NCBI GenBank assembly: GCA_949358305.1
Contig: OX442314.1
Coordinates: 54,383,369 to 54,447,368, forward strand
Reading direction: 5' to 3'
DNA: 64,000 bases
DNA from: Strigamia acuminata
Lineage: Eukaryota; Arthropoda; Chilopoda; Geophilomorpha; Linotaeniidae
Positions 10,452 to 20,330 of this stretch are shown in pieces. The notes under the pieces were generated by a model. That model searched no databases. It was not told the origin of the DNA and saw only the letters and a program-made list of their open reading frames with translations. The stretch's first letter is position 1; each line of letters opens with the position of its first letter. The translations under genes were made by a program, and so were the position numbers.

Positions 10452-11790
10452 TCTAGGAGAAAAAATAAACCTTAATTGTTTAATATTTGATATATTTTAA
10501 AAACATATTTGGATAATAATTGTAAAAATAAAAATTAATATCAAGAATCTTTCTTGACTGATAATATTTTATGTGTGGAAAAAACATTTAACACCAGTGA
10601 AAAAATGTGGAAAATGGTTAAAAACAAGTAAAAATATGTTAATAAACATATAAAATGTTTAAAAATGTGTGATGCATCTTTAAAAAAAATTTGTCAAAGT
10701 AATAATTAGGTTTTATGTACATTATATCGATAAATCTATGCTGTTTGTGTTTGTTTAAACCCCATAGCCTCGTTTTCAAATAGGTGTAACGTCATCATGA
10801 CGTCATTCGTAAACTCTGCCATTGTCAGAAAAGGGGGATTTGTTTTCTCAACATGTTTTTTTCAAATAGGGCACAAAAAAGGGGTGCAAAAAGACCCCCC
10901 ACAAACAAAGTGGCACAGTGATTACACCAGATAAATCTACCTCTGGCAAATATTAGTCACTCAAAACCATTGTAAATATGGCAAATGTTAGTCAAATTCA
11001 CTAGCTGCATTCAAAAATTAAAATAACAATTTTAGTTTAAGTGTATTTTAAGTTTTAACATGGGTTTAAACAGGAAATGATGTCATTTTGGGGTTAAAAT
11101 TGAAGTAAAACCCAAAATATTTTAGTTTTTGAATGCAGCTTCTGAAAAAACAGCAAATTTCAGTCACATCCATTGAATTTATCACAAATTTTAGTCAAAT
11201 TTATTGAAAAAATAGCAAATTTCAGTGACATCCATTGAATTTATGACAAATGTTAGTCAAATTCATTCAAAAAACAGCAATCTTACATCCCTAATAATTT
11301 CTGATTTAAATAAACATGTCTGCTAAATAATAATTAAAAAGAAAACCAACAAACCTTTTACAATGATGTGAATTTTTCTTTTTTTGTGAAGTTTTCTTTT
11401 TTTTGTGACTGCTTAGTGGACAACAGGACAACTGGACATGGACATCTGGTTGTTTGCCTTGTAAATTTTAACCCTCCTTTAGTTGTATGGAATGCAGTGA
11501 TTACTGATAACTCATGTACGTCACTGTCATCACCAGCACATGCACACTAATCCTAATCTATCCAATTACTAGGTGTAATGCAGCAAAGCATTGCTGCTGC
11601 AGATTTATTTATTTGTTTCATTTTTATTGTTACTCCGTGTTATTTTTTATTTGTTATTCATTTTCATTTTTATTCTATTCATTTTAAATTAGAATTTTTT
11701 TTTTTTTTTTTGAGCACCCACAAATGCCGCCCCTAGAATTATGCCGCCTGAGGCGACCGCCTCACCGCCTCACCCCTCGCACCGGCCCTG
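10452..11790 (-). other. Noncoding 5' region and terminus of the hAT element
   Basis: No credible ORF. It contains two imperfect 63-bp direct repeats at about 11146-11208 and 11209-11271, built on TTTCAGTCACATCCATTGAA and CAAATTTTAGTCAAA, with weaker copies near 10945 and 10985. Subterminal repeats are where hAT transposases often bind. A T-rich run at 11690-11710 precedes the GC-rich end. Confidence 0.5.
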
Positions 11791-12753
11791 AGCAAAGCAG
11801 AAAGAGAAAACAAACAATACAGTTAAACAAGAAGAGAAGAAAAAGAAAGAAGTGAAGAAAGTTAAACAGAATGATGCAACAATTAAGAAAAATGAAGAAA
11901 TTTTGAAAAAGAAAATCTTATGGCACAGACGATTAGGACATTTGATTGAAGAAAAGATGAAATCTGTTAAAACAGGAAAACTAGTTTTGGGAGCAGTGTA
12001 TGGAGAAGACAAGTTACTAACATGCACAGCATGCATTGAAGGAAGAATACCAAGGAAACCTTTTAAGAGAATAAAAGGAGAAGAACGAACAACGAGACCA
12101 TTAGAATTATGGCACATAGACTTGTGCGGACCATTACCAATGGGATTTGGCAGGAGCAAATATGCATTGATTATAGTTGATGATTTTACAAAATATGTCT
12201 ATTTCTGTCCACTACAAGACAAAAGTCAAGCGGCGGAGCAAATTGAGCGATGCAGAGCACGAGAAGAGCGAGCCACAGGATTGAAATTGTCAAGAATAAG
12301 AATAGACAACGACGGAGAATTTACTGGAGCGAAGATTGAACAAATTTGGCAAGAAAGCGGAATTAAACACGAGCGGACTGTACCGTTTACGGCATCAGCG
12401 GGACAAATGATGAAGAGATCGATAAGTGGATGAACAGATTGGGAAAATTTTTCAAAATGGCCGATATGGGCGAACCAGAGCACATTTTGGGCGTGCGGAT
12501 TATGGTGAGGAGAAAAGGAATAATCCTTACCCAAAAAGAATACGCGGAAAAAAGTTTGAAGCGTTATAGGATGGAAAAATGCAAGCCAAAGAAGACACCT
12601 TTAGCAGTTGATCAAGATTTGGACGTCACAGAGGGATCGATTAAGATCAAAGTGATGCACATCGCCAGTGAGCAAATGCAGGCAGATTTTCTCACAAAAG
12701 CGTTGACCCGACCCAAGTTGCAGAAATGCCTCAAGGATCTTCAGTTGATTTAA
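11791..12753 (+). pseudogene. Copia pol remnant with two internal deletions
   Basis: 11852-12433 encodes the zinc-binding front of Copia integrase (LWHRRLGHL, then CTACIEGR) and most of its core (HIDLCGPLPMG, IIVDDFTKY, RIDNDGEFTG). At about 12420 the sequence jumps to the RT thumb (FKMADMGEPEHILGVRI, KEYAEKSLKRYRMEKC). At about 12640 it jumps again to the end of RNase H (MHIASEQMQADFLTKAL). Only short flanking pieces of each domain remain joined. The second coding stretch (12430-12753) stays open. No LTR pair is visible around it. It starts directly at the hAT terminus, so the hAT probably inserted into this Copia copy. Confidence 0.8.
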
Positions 12754-14340
12754 TGAGTGTTTAAAGAACACTGTTTAATTAGCTTTGAGATGTAATAATT
12801 ATTCACTCCGAAATAGGAAGAGATGATATGATGTTATTTCGAATTGATAACGTTATTATATTGTTAATTGACTAAGTTGCATTTAAACGGCGCCAAAAGT
12901 CACAAAACTTCGATTTATGACCCTCTGACGTCACAATTTGTATCGTTTGAGTTTGTAGTCGACCTTGCGGACATCTTTGATGTTCGCCGGGAATAAAAAC
13001 ATCATTGTTTAGTTAAAACCTCAACAGGCAACTCGCGTTGAAAGGCATCAAGTTTGAAGCGAGTTTGATTGGCTGATCTAATCGCGCTATACTTTATATT
13101 ATAGAGTTTAACTAGCTGTTCACCCGCAAAAGCCTAAATCAATCAAACCAAAAAATTCATTTTGCAAAACCACACAAAACCAAATCCAAACCCAAACAAT
13201 AATACAAACATACATGACCTAAACTAAACCAATACAAAACACAACCAAACCCAAACACATCCAACGTCAATCCGGCCAATGCAACTCAAACTACAATACA
13301 AATCAAACCCAACGCCAAACCACCCACAACACAACCACACAACACAACATAACACAACCAAACCCAACGCCAATCATTTTTGGTCGCAACTGCGGTTGGA
13401 TTTTCGTTTGGTTTTTCGCTACAATTTCGACGAGTCGCGCACGTAGATCGGGCCTGATCGGCTCCCATATGTTATATTCAATGTACGGCGTTGCTTATCT
13501 CGTATTCCGAAAGCGGCCAATCCACTTTCCAGAATTTCATTCGGCGGCATCTGCGCGCCTTATGCGCTGTTAGTCTCGCCTTTGCATTTACTTGTTTTTG
13601 GCTCAACCCGAAAGGAGCGCATTTCTGCTTGCAAATTCTCCTTCGTTTGACTCGGTACTCATCATCCGCATCGTCAACGTGAAACCGCTTTCCACTATCA
13701 CCCTTACCGTCGGCAGATCTACCATAAAACACGACGGAAGACATGTTTCTTCTTCGAACACAAGCGTGAGAATGAATCATTTTATTCTACTGCTACTTAT
13801 ATCAAATTAGAAATTCGTTACGTCTAGGATACGTTACGTCACGTTTGCTAAGTTATCAACACGGAAAAGCTGTTGCTTGTTCAAAGACAAGTGTCAGAAT
13901 GAATTGTTTTACTGGCTCTCCTGTTTATATTGCATGTTACGTTACGTTACGTTACGTTACGTCTTCGATGCGTCTTCTGTTTATGTCGGTTGGATTAAGT
14001 CACGTTTTGTGTACATTTTAGATTCTAGTAAACCCTAAAACCCGAAAAATTGATGAAATCGGCTAAACGAAAAGCCGAAATGATGATGAAATTTGCGATT
14101 GGTTATTGAAACGAAAACTAGAGATTCACAAAATTTATTTATTTATAATTCGTTTTTTTAAAATTTTTTTTTTTAAAGTTTCTGGTGTTTCGGTATTTCT
14201 TGAAGAAACTAAAATATGGGGATTGGGATGTGCCAAAGCTTTAATCTTTCCAATTCTAGCGTGCTCTGTTCAGGTTCTTTATTTGTACAGGGACAAAAAG
14301 CACTCTTGGAAGTTTGATTGACAGCTTTTTGTGTTTACTG
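12754..14340. other. Intergenic/repeat-derived region
   Basis: No gene recognised. 13150-13375 is strongly A/C-biased (repeats of CAAACCCAAA and ACACAAC type), a strand-asymmetric low-complexity stretch. 13935-13962 is a short (TTACG)n run. The rest shows no domain or structure I can name; it may include the 3' part or LTR of the Copia remnant upstream. Confidence 0.35.
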
Positions 14341-14356
14341 TCAAGACCTTGGCCTG

Positions 14357-14437
14357 TGACATGAAATGACATGAAATGACATGAAATGACATGAAATGAC
14401 ATGAAATGACATGAAATGACATGAAATGATATGAAAT
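14357..14437 (+). repeat. 10-bp tandem repeat, unit ATGACATGAA
   Basis: About eight near-perfect tandem copies; the last one carries a T in place of C (ATGATATGAA). Because ten is not a multiple of three, the repeat cycles through all frames. No coding role is suggested. Confidence 0.9.
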
Positions 14438-14924
14438 TGTGAAAATTAAAAGCACTATATAGAATTAATGCGCAATGTGAATAAATAATCGAATACAAAT
14501 AACTTACTGTTTTGTGTGGTACAAGATATGTTTATTAACAATATACGGGTTCTGCGTCCTAGGTACGTGTAAACAGGCGGCATCATCTGGTTGAGGATCC
14601 GGGCGGGCCAGAGGAATAGGGCTGACTTCGCGGCATCGTCACAAAGATCGCTACGGAGACGTATTCGGTTCCGTGGCACGAACAGCTATTAATGCAAAGA
14701 GTCCTTCACATTTGACGGGAATATTCTTTAGAATATTCCAAGATCTAATTTAAACAAAATTATTAAGGAATATAACAAATAATTGTTATATATATTTGGG
14801 GCCGTCCATTTAGAAGGTTACGGTCTTAGGGGAGAGGGAGGGGTAAGCCAATCTCGTGACAAATTGTGACATAGGGGGAGGGGGGGTTCTTGGAAATGTG
14901 ACGTCATAAGCAAAGATCTTTCAG
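14438..14924. other. Noncoding stretch with a G-rich element end-like motif
   Basis: No gene. 14800-14890 reads GGGGCCGTCCATTTAGAAGG followed by GGGAGAGGGAGGGG runs. Motifs of this kind occur at the ends of several arthropod DNA transposons, but I cannot name the family here. Confidence 0.3.
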
Positions 14925-15101
14925 GCACAACTTGAAGACATGTGGGTGGTTGCCAGGCTTAACGGTTCTCACGCCGATTGGTTTGACAACGACGAGTTAC
15001 AGAATGTTCCTGTTGAAGACAGTAGCGTTGATATAAATGGTCCACCAAGTAATATAATTAATTTAGACACATGTCTGCAAAATATTTGGGAAAATTGTTA
15101 G
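14925..15101 (+). pseudogene. Orphan terminal-exon-like ORF, 58 residues
   Basis: Preceded by a plausible splice acceptor (AAAGATCTTTCAG). Open from GCA at 14925 to TAG at 15099-15101, with balanced amino-acid use: LEDMWVVARLNGSHADWF, then DELQNVPVEDSS and a hydrophobic/acidic end. I do not recognise the family. It could be the last exon of a transposase or of a host gene carried by an element whose remainder is not here. No upstream exon is visible within a few kilobases. Confidence 0.3.
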
Positions 15102-17038
15102 GTTCTGTGTTTGTGGATAAATAAATACTATGTTACCGTACGAAATCTCCCTATCCTTTAAGATAGCGAGCTAATAATACTTTATTAAGTTTAATAAAAT
15201 ATCTTATATTTTATTCACGTCATTATAACAATTAATTATTACAACTTCTATGCATAGTTATCAGCCATCCGTTGTATATTGCTATTTTACGAAGAGTGCT
15301 TATTATTGTCAAGTGTTAGTTTTAGTTATTCTCATGCCTTATCTTATAAGCCTTTTTAAGTTTAGAATTTAAGCCTTTTCTTGTGGTTCTATTTAAGTGG
15401 TTAAAATAGTTTGGAACATGACTTGTTATTTGAGATGTTGATTAGTTACTATTGTTAACTTCGAACTTGCTTAACGTTACATTCTGGAATTTTCCTTTGG
15501 AACGTTCTTGTTTCTTCACGTTGTTATTAGATGCAATTGTTGACCGCATGCTGAAGTGAAAGTTAACGCAGTGTACTATTGTGACTACATACTGAAACCA
15601 TATTTGCACAAGAGAAATCCCATTGCCGTATCCAGAAAAGGTGAACAAAGTGACCTTACAAAGCTTCCTCAGACACTGCTAAGCACCTACCAACAACCTA
15701 CCACGAAAATCTGAAGGCTACAGTTAAGTGGACATACCCACCAAATCATCAGACATCAGTCCCATGGACCTTTTTGGATTTGGTTTCTTAAAACAGCATC
15801 TGTTTCATCGAAAGACCAACATCATAGAATGACTATGGAAAGTTGTTTGTGATGAATGGTCTATTGTAAGTGCAATACCTTTATTAAAACACTTTTATGT
15901 CAAACTTCAACAAGTATAAATGCTTCCCTTTGAAAGTAACCTTTGCTTTCATTGCGTATCGTCGTCCTGCACACATCAGGACGAGAAGTCAGTTTGCAAG
16001 ACAAGTTGCTTGGCCAAAGCAATTGGCCGTGACTTGCACCGCTCCTCGCGACCGAGCCCGTTTCACTTTCCTGCGCAAACGGTCCATACCCCGTAGTCCG
16101 CTGCCTTCCCCCTTCCGAGCTGCTCAGCTCACTGTGAAAGATTTCTTAGCTGTTTTGGTGCGCAGAAAGGTGTTCGGGGTTTCCTTTCTGCTCTGCATAC
16201 TAGTAAACCTCCACGAGAACTCTAATAATCCTGTTGCCAATTTTAGTTCTATCTAATCGCCCCCCCCCCCCTAAAGCGTTCAGAGTCCTTGTAGAAGCAG
16301 GGGCGTGTATTGGGCGTGCTCCTTGAAACATGCGATAAAACCCCCTCAACTCCTTAGTTTTTTTAGCCCTCGTCTGGAGGTAAACTAGCGAGGTCTTGGT
16401 GTATGTTGCAGGTGCCATCCACATGGGATGGGCACTTCCTTTCTTGTTGCAGTTGGCATAGAAGTTACCTGAATTCCATTGCCCCCCTCCGTTCTGCTAG
16501 GAGAAAATATCCTAAAAACCTATCAACATTTGAATCCCAACAGCTCCACAGGACCGCACCTCAACAAAATGGCTTCCCGATAGCAGACAACTGGAGCCAA
16601 AGAAGGCAAACAGGAGTATATAGGCCACAAATACTTGCTGCAGAACTCCAGGACATATACACAACGGGAGAGTGAAGACAACGGAAAATGAAGTGTCTTT
16701 TTATAGGAAAAATTTCCATAAACAGGAAATTAGTTGACATTTCACGTATGGAAATGTGACAGCAATTCTTGGAAATGTTTTTTGACATTTAAGAAACGTT
16801 TTTAACCGTTAAGACGGAAGTGAAAAAGAAAAAAAGTTCTCCACGTGTAAGAAAAACATTGGAAAAAAAGCAAATTTAATTTCATTTGATGCATTTTTAA
16901 ATAAAAAAGTTAGTTGATGAAAGTTTCAGACATTTACAACACATTTTAAAAAGATTGAAAAATTCAAAATTTCCAAAAACAATTTAAACTAAAAGAAAAC
17001 TTCTTTGTCAACAAAAAAAAAAAAAGTTTGCAATTTAT
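15102..17038. other. Intergenic region, no gene seen
   Basis: A-plus-T-rich sequence with scattered short ORFs of no recognisable family. It includes a C11 run near 16259-16271. The GC-richer part at 15950-16150 has one open frame (15897-16256) with an arginine-rich, low-information translation that I do not consider a gene. Confidence 0.4.
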
Positions 17039-18500
17039 TGGAAATGTCAAGACACATCCTTTTATTTTATTCACAGAACTACTTCCTTTTAACCTTTGAG
17101 GCAAGTAACGGAAAAGTTAAAAAAAAAGAGAAATGTCAATGAAAAACAAGGAAGTAAAATGACAAAAAGACTTGCTTTTTAATTTTTGAAATTTTCAAAC
17201 AAAACAAAACAAAATGACCACCCAAATGGATGTACTATCATCACTGGCAAAAACCAGAAAGAAGACCTATCCAAAATGCATTGCAAGGTGGACAGTGACC
17301 ATTGAAGAACAGATAACAAGAATAGAAAACCGATGTCGTGAAGTGGCTTGTGTGATTGATATGGAAGCATTCCAGCAATTTCCATCATGGTAGAATGTGC
17401 AAGAGTGATAGAAATTGGATACTTTCTTTCACCAAAGCGGATCCGAAACCTAACATTGACAACGTACCAAAGCTTGCTGCAAATTTCACTAGAAGTACTA
17501 GAAGATGCGTTAGGAATTGTATCGATTTCGGTATTTATGAACTGTTAATCATCGAAGATCGGGATTCTTAGAAATACCTACACTCCATTGATGGAAATAA
17601 TGGAGGAGAAACACCTGTCACATCTATTTCAAAATGCAGTTTGCAGTTTGGAGGACGCAGAAGCCTACCTGGAATTTATTGGAACACTTCTCTGTGCTGA
17701 AGGTCAGCCACCAATCGATGAAAGACTCTTCTATACCATCCCGGCGATGCTTGAAAATGTGATTGAATACATCAAAATTCCACTCAAAGTGTTTGCTGAT
17801 TATTCCATTCATTACGAGACATGTTATTTGTCTTCTCCACCCATGTAAGTTTTAAATTTTATATCAAAATTATGTAAACAAAATAATAAAAAATGTAGTT
17901 TCAAATGAAAAAAGCGTGTTTTTTAAGTGAATTCAAGTGAAAAAAGTGTTTTTAAGTGTTTTTCAAGTGAAAAAATACATTAAGTTTAAGCAAATGTCAG
18001 GAAACTTCCTTTTAGTTTATTCACCGAACTGCTTCCTTTTAACCTTTGTGTGAAAGTAACGAAAGAGTTAAAGAAGGAAAATTTCAAGCAAAACCAAATA
18101 AAAAATGTGGTTTCAATTGAAAAAAGCGTGTTTTTTAAATGAATTCAACTGAAGAAAGTGGTTTTAAGTGTTACTCAAATGAAAAAAGTACAATAAGTTT
18201 AAGCAACAAATTTGCAAGTTATATTTTATGTCAAAATTATGTAAATAAAATAATAAAAATGTGGTTTCAATTAAAAAAAGCGTGTTTTTTTTAATAAATT
18301 CAAGTGAAAAAAGTGTTTTCAAGTGTTATTCAAGTGAAAAATACATAAAGTTTAAGCAAATGTCAGGAAACTTCCTTTTTTACTTTATTTACAGAACTGC
18401 TTCCTTTTAACCTTTGTGGCAAGTAACGGAAGAGTTAAAAAAGAGAAATGTCAAGCAAAACCAGGAAATAAAATGTCAAGAAGACTTGCTTTTTAATTTA
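17039..18500. repeat. Diverged direct repeats flanking an unknown coding remnant
   Basis: A block of about 145 bp at 17040-17190 (CTTCCTTTTAACCTTTG, then GCAAGTAACGGAA, then GACTTGCTTTTTAATTT) recurs at 18355-18500, with a partial third copy at about 17990-18090. A second repeat, GGTTTCAATTGAAAAAAGCG, occurs near 17895, 18105 and 18260. The outer pair could be terminal direct repeats of a small element that contains the ORF remnant at 17387-17848. The ends do not look like TG...CA. Confidence 0.5.
17387..17848 (+). pseudogene. Unrecognised coding remnant
   Basis: ATG at 17387; one frame with a single in-frame TAA at 17546, then open to 17848. The first part contains YFLSPKRIRNLTLTTYQSLL and the second NAVCSLEDAEAYLEFIG. 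The composition is leucine/glutamate-rich and helix-like, with no membrane span or metal motif. The amino-acid use looks protein-like, so I treat it as a decayed gene or element ORF, but I recognise no family. Confidence 0.3.
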
Positions 18501-19076
18501 TGTAAACAAAATAATATTTCACGAATTTGATTTGAAACCATAAAACGCTAATATCACAGAATGTTAGCGATGGATTTTTTTCATATTTACATGAGAAGAA
18601 AGAGCACGTTGCCCTCTTTCTAACCGTGAAAAGCACAAAGCTCAAGCCCCATTCGTTTTCGAACGGCGAGCATTTGAATATTCCATTTTTTATTCTTAAA
18701 ATCTTAAGTCTGATTCCACCTCCTCTTTTTTTTTTACTTTGGCATTGGTTAATCGGTTTAGCTGCTTGTTTACATTTGTAGACACTCCCATTCAATAACT
18801 TTACACATCACGTAGATAAAATTCAATTTAGCGATGGATTTATAGCAGAGATTCAACGATGGATTTATAACACACTCGATTTTGGCAGGAAAAATTTATA
18901 GCACCCAGGATGGTCCTCACGACACAGATAGTTATAGCGCCGGATGCCACGTTTTGGAGCTCTAAATTCCACATCCTGTGGAGCTGAAGGGACCCATTAA
19001 CCACTTACATGTACAAGAAGAGAAAGCGCTACCGTATATCTGTGAATAGCGCTATTAGAGGCTCGCGGACTATTTA

Positions 19077-19114
19077 AACCCAGCATCGACCTACTGGCCG
19101 ATGCTGGGTTTTTT
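19077..19114 (+). repeat. Perfect 12-bp hairpin followed by a T-run
   Basis: AACCCAGCATCG and CGATGCTGGGTT flank a 10-base loop, and the 3' arm runs into six Ts. It looks like a bacterial intrinsic terminator, but in this context it is more likely part of a MITE-like or processing structure. Confidence 0.6.
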
Positions 19115-19148
19115 GAACGTATCGGCAACGAAAAACACTTGAAAGTAT

Positions 19149-19218
19149 GACAAATGAAACGTTTTCCATACGTTTCGGTAATTTTTAGCCGAAACGTATG
19201 CAACACGTTTCATTTGTC
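19149..19218. repeat. Interrupted long palindrome
   Basis: Outer arms GACAAATGAAACGT and ACGTTTCATTTGTC; inner arms CATACGTTTCGG and CCGAAACGTATG; loop of about ten bases. Short unpaired bases separate the two stems. Probably a fold-back element fragment. Confidence 0.65.
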
Positions 19219-20018
19219 ATCCTTTTTTGGCACATTTCGGGCCTCCAATTGTGTATACGCGCGCAATTCGAGGCCCGCGCGTTATTGGAAAAAATAAAAT
19301 TTGCGCCGGGCGCAATTTGAGGTCCGCTTTAGCAAAGCATTGCCGTAATTTTGTTTTTTCTTTTCAAAACTACATTTAATGTTTGTTTTAAGTACTTTAT
19401 AATGTAGAGGACGTTAAACTACACCAGTTCAGTGTCATTTCCCATCGCAAAAGTCCTATTAAATAATTGTTTCGTTTGGTTAAACATTTCACGTACCGTC
19501 GTACTGACGCACCACTACAACTGGTACTATCTATATAAGGATAATCGAAAGCATATACCTATACTATACAAATACTGAAATTAAGTGAAATTCTCACTTT
19601 GATTGCAAGAATAATCACACTGTTTCTGGCAACGACAAAAACAAGAAGGAAAACGGCGTAAACACCTCGTCAGGCGCACCAACCGCTCTTATAGTGGTAG
19701 AATGAAGTGAGAGGACGCGCCTGAAGCTCTCAAAACGATGGTCAGCGGTAACCGGTGGTTCCAAGTGGAGAGGAGATGCCCAGACATCAGATGAAACGCA
19801 TCTGGAGTCGTTCCCGGGAGAAGAGAGCGCTTTTAAGCACTCTACTCACAAGCCATGGCAGACGCGTGAGTTAAAATGAGTAATCCAGTGAGAGAGAAAG
19901 AAAATGCAACCATTTTATTCTCTTAAACGATAACAACAATTCCAACAATACAGCATGAGCCACACAAAGTAAAACACACTTGCAAAACAATGGGCAAAGG
20001 CAGATGTGACTGCATCTT

Positions 20019-20023
20019 AATTG
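20019..20023. other. Target site duplication of BEL element, left copy
   Basis: AATTG directly before the LTR start; the same five bases follow the other LTR at 25907-25911. This proves a simple, undisturbed insertion. Confidence 0.95.
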
Positions 20024-20330
20024 TGTTGCGGATGCAACTCAAAATGTTATGTTGAACAAATAAAAGTTACTTTGGATATTTGATGGTTGTTGAATTTGGT
20101 TGAATCTTGTGGATGACAAATAAAGCATGCGTACACACGGATTTACATTTGAACAGTGTTTAATTTATTCAAAACAGGAAATAGGTAAATGTTCTATTTC
20201 CCCCCTTAATCCATCAATAAAATGTCCCAATACAGAGTGGGTCACCGAAGTGACCCTCTGGTGGCCAAACATGGCGCCACCTCCAATTCCCCCCTAAACG
20301 TTGGCTTCTACAGAAACTCCAGTTTCCACA
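20024..20330 (-). repeat. 3' LTR of BEL element
   Basis: 307 bp. On the minus strand it begins TGTGGAAACTGG and ends GCAACA. Its first 37 bases are coding: the gag-pol ORF runs through the LTR edge and stops at 20294-20296. Confidence 0.95.

Larger units (their letters stand above)
8248..11790 (-). mobile_element. hAT-family DNA transposon, 3'-truncated
   Basis: The minus-strand transposase plus its long upstream region ends at 11790 with CAGGGCCGGTGCGAGGGG when read on the minus strand. CAGGG-type ends are typical of hAT inverted termini. The opposite terminus and the C-terminal dimerisation domain are missing where the Gypsy LTR begins. So the element was cut, either by a deletion at the LTR edge or by an LTR-mediated rearrangement. 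Confidence 0.75.
18501..20018. other. Intergenic region with two palindromes
   Basis: No gene recognised. It contains a 12-bp perfect hairpin with a T-run (19077-19114) and a long interrupted palindrome (19149-19218), listed separately. The remainder up to the BEL target site shows nothing I can support. Confidence 0.4.

Noticed and set aside
13935-13962. Telomere-type repeat
   Set aside because: The unit is TTACG, not the arthropod TTAGG, and the tract is only about 27 bases.
15897-16256. 119-codon ORF as a gene
   Set aside because: No recognisable domain, odd arginine-rich composition and no supporting context.
19077-19114. Bacterial intrinsic terminator
   Set aside because: The shape fits, but there is no bacterial gene or operon context; a eukaryotic fold-back origin is more likely.
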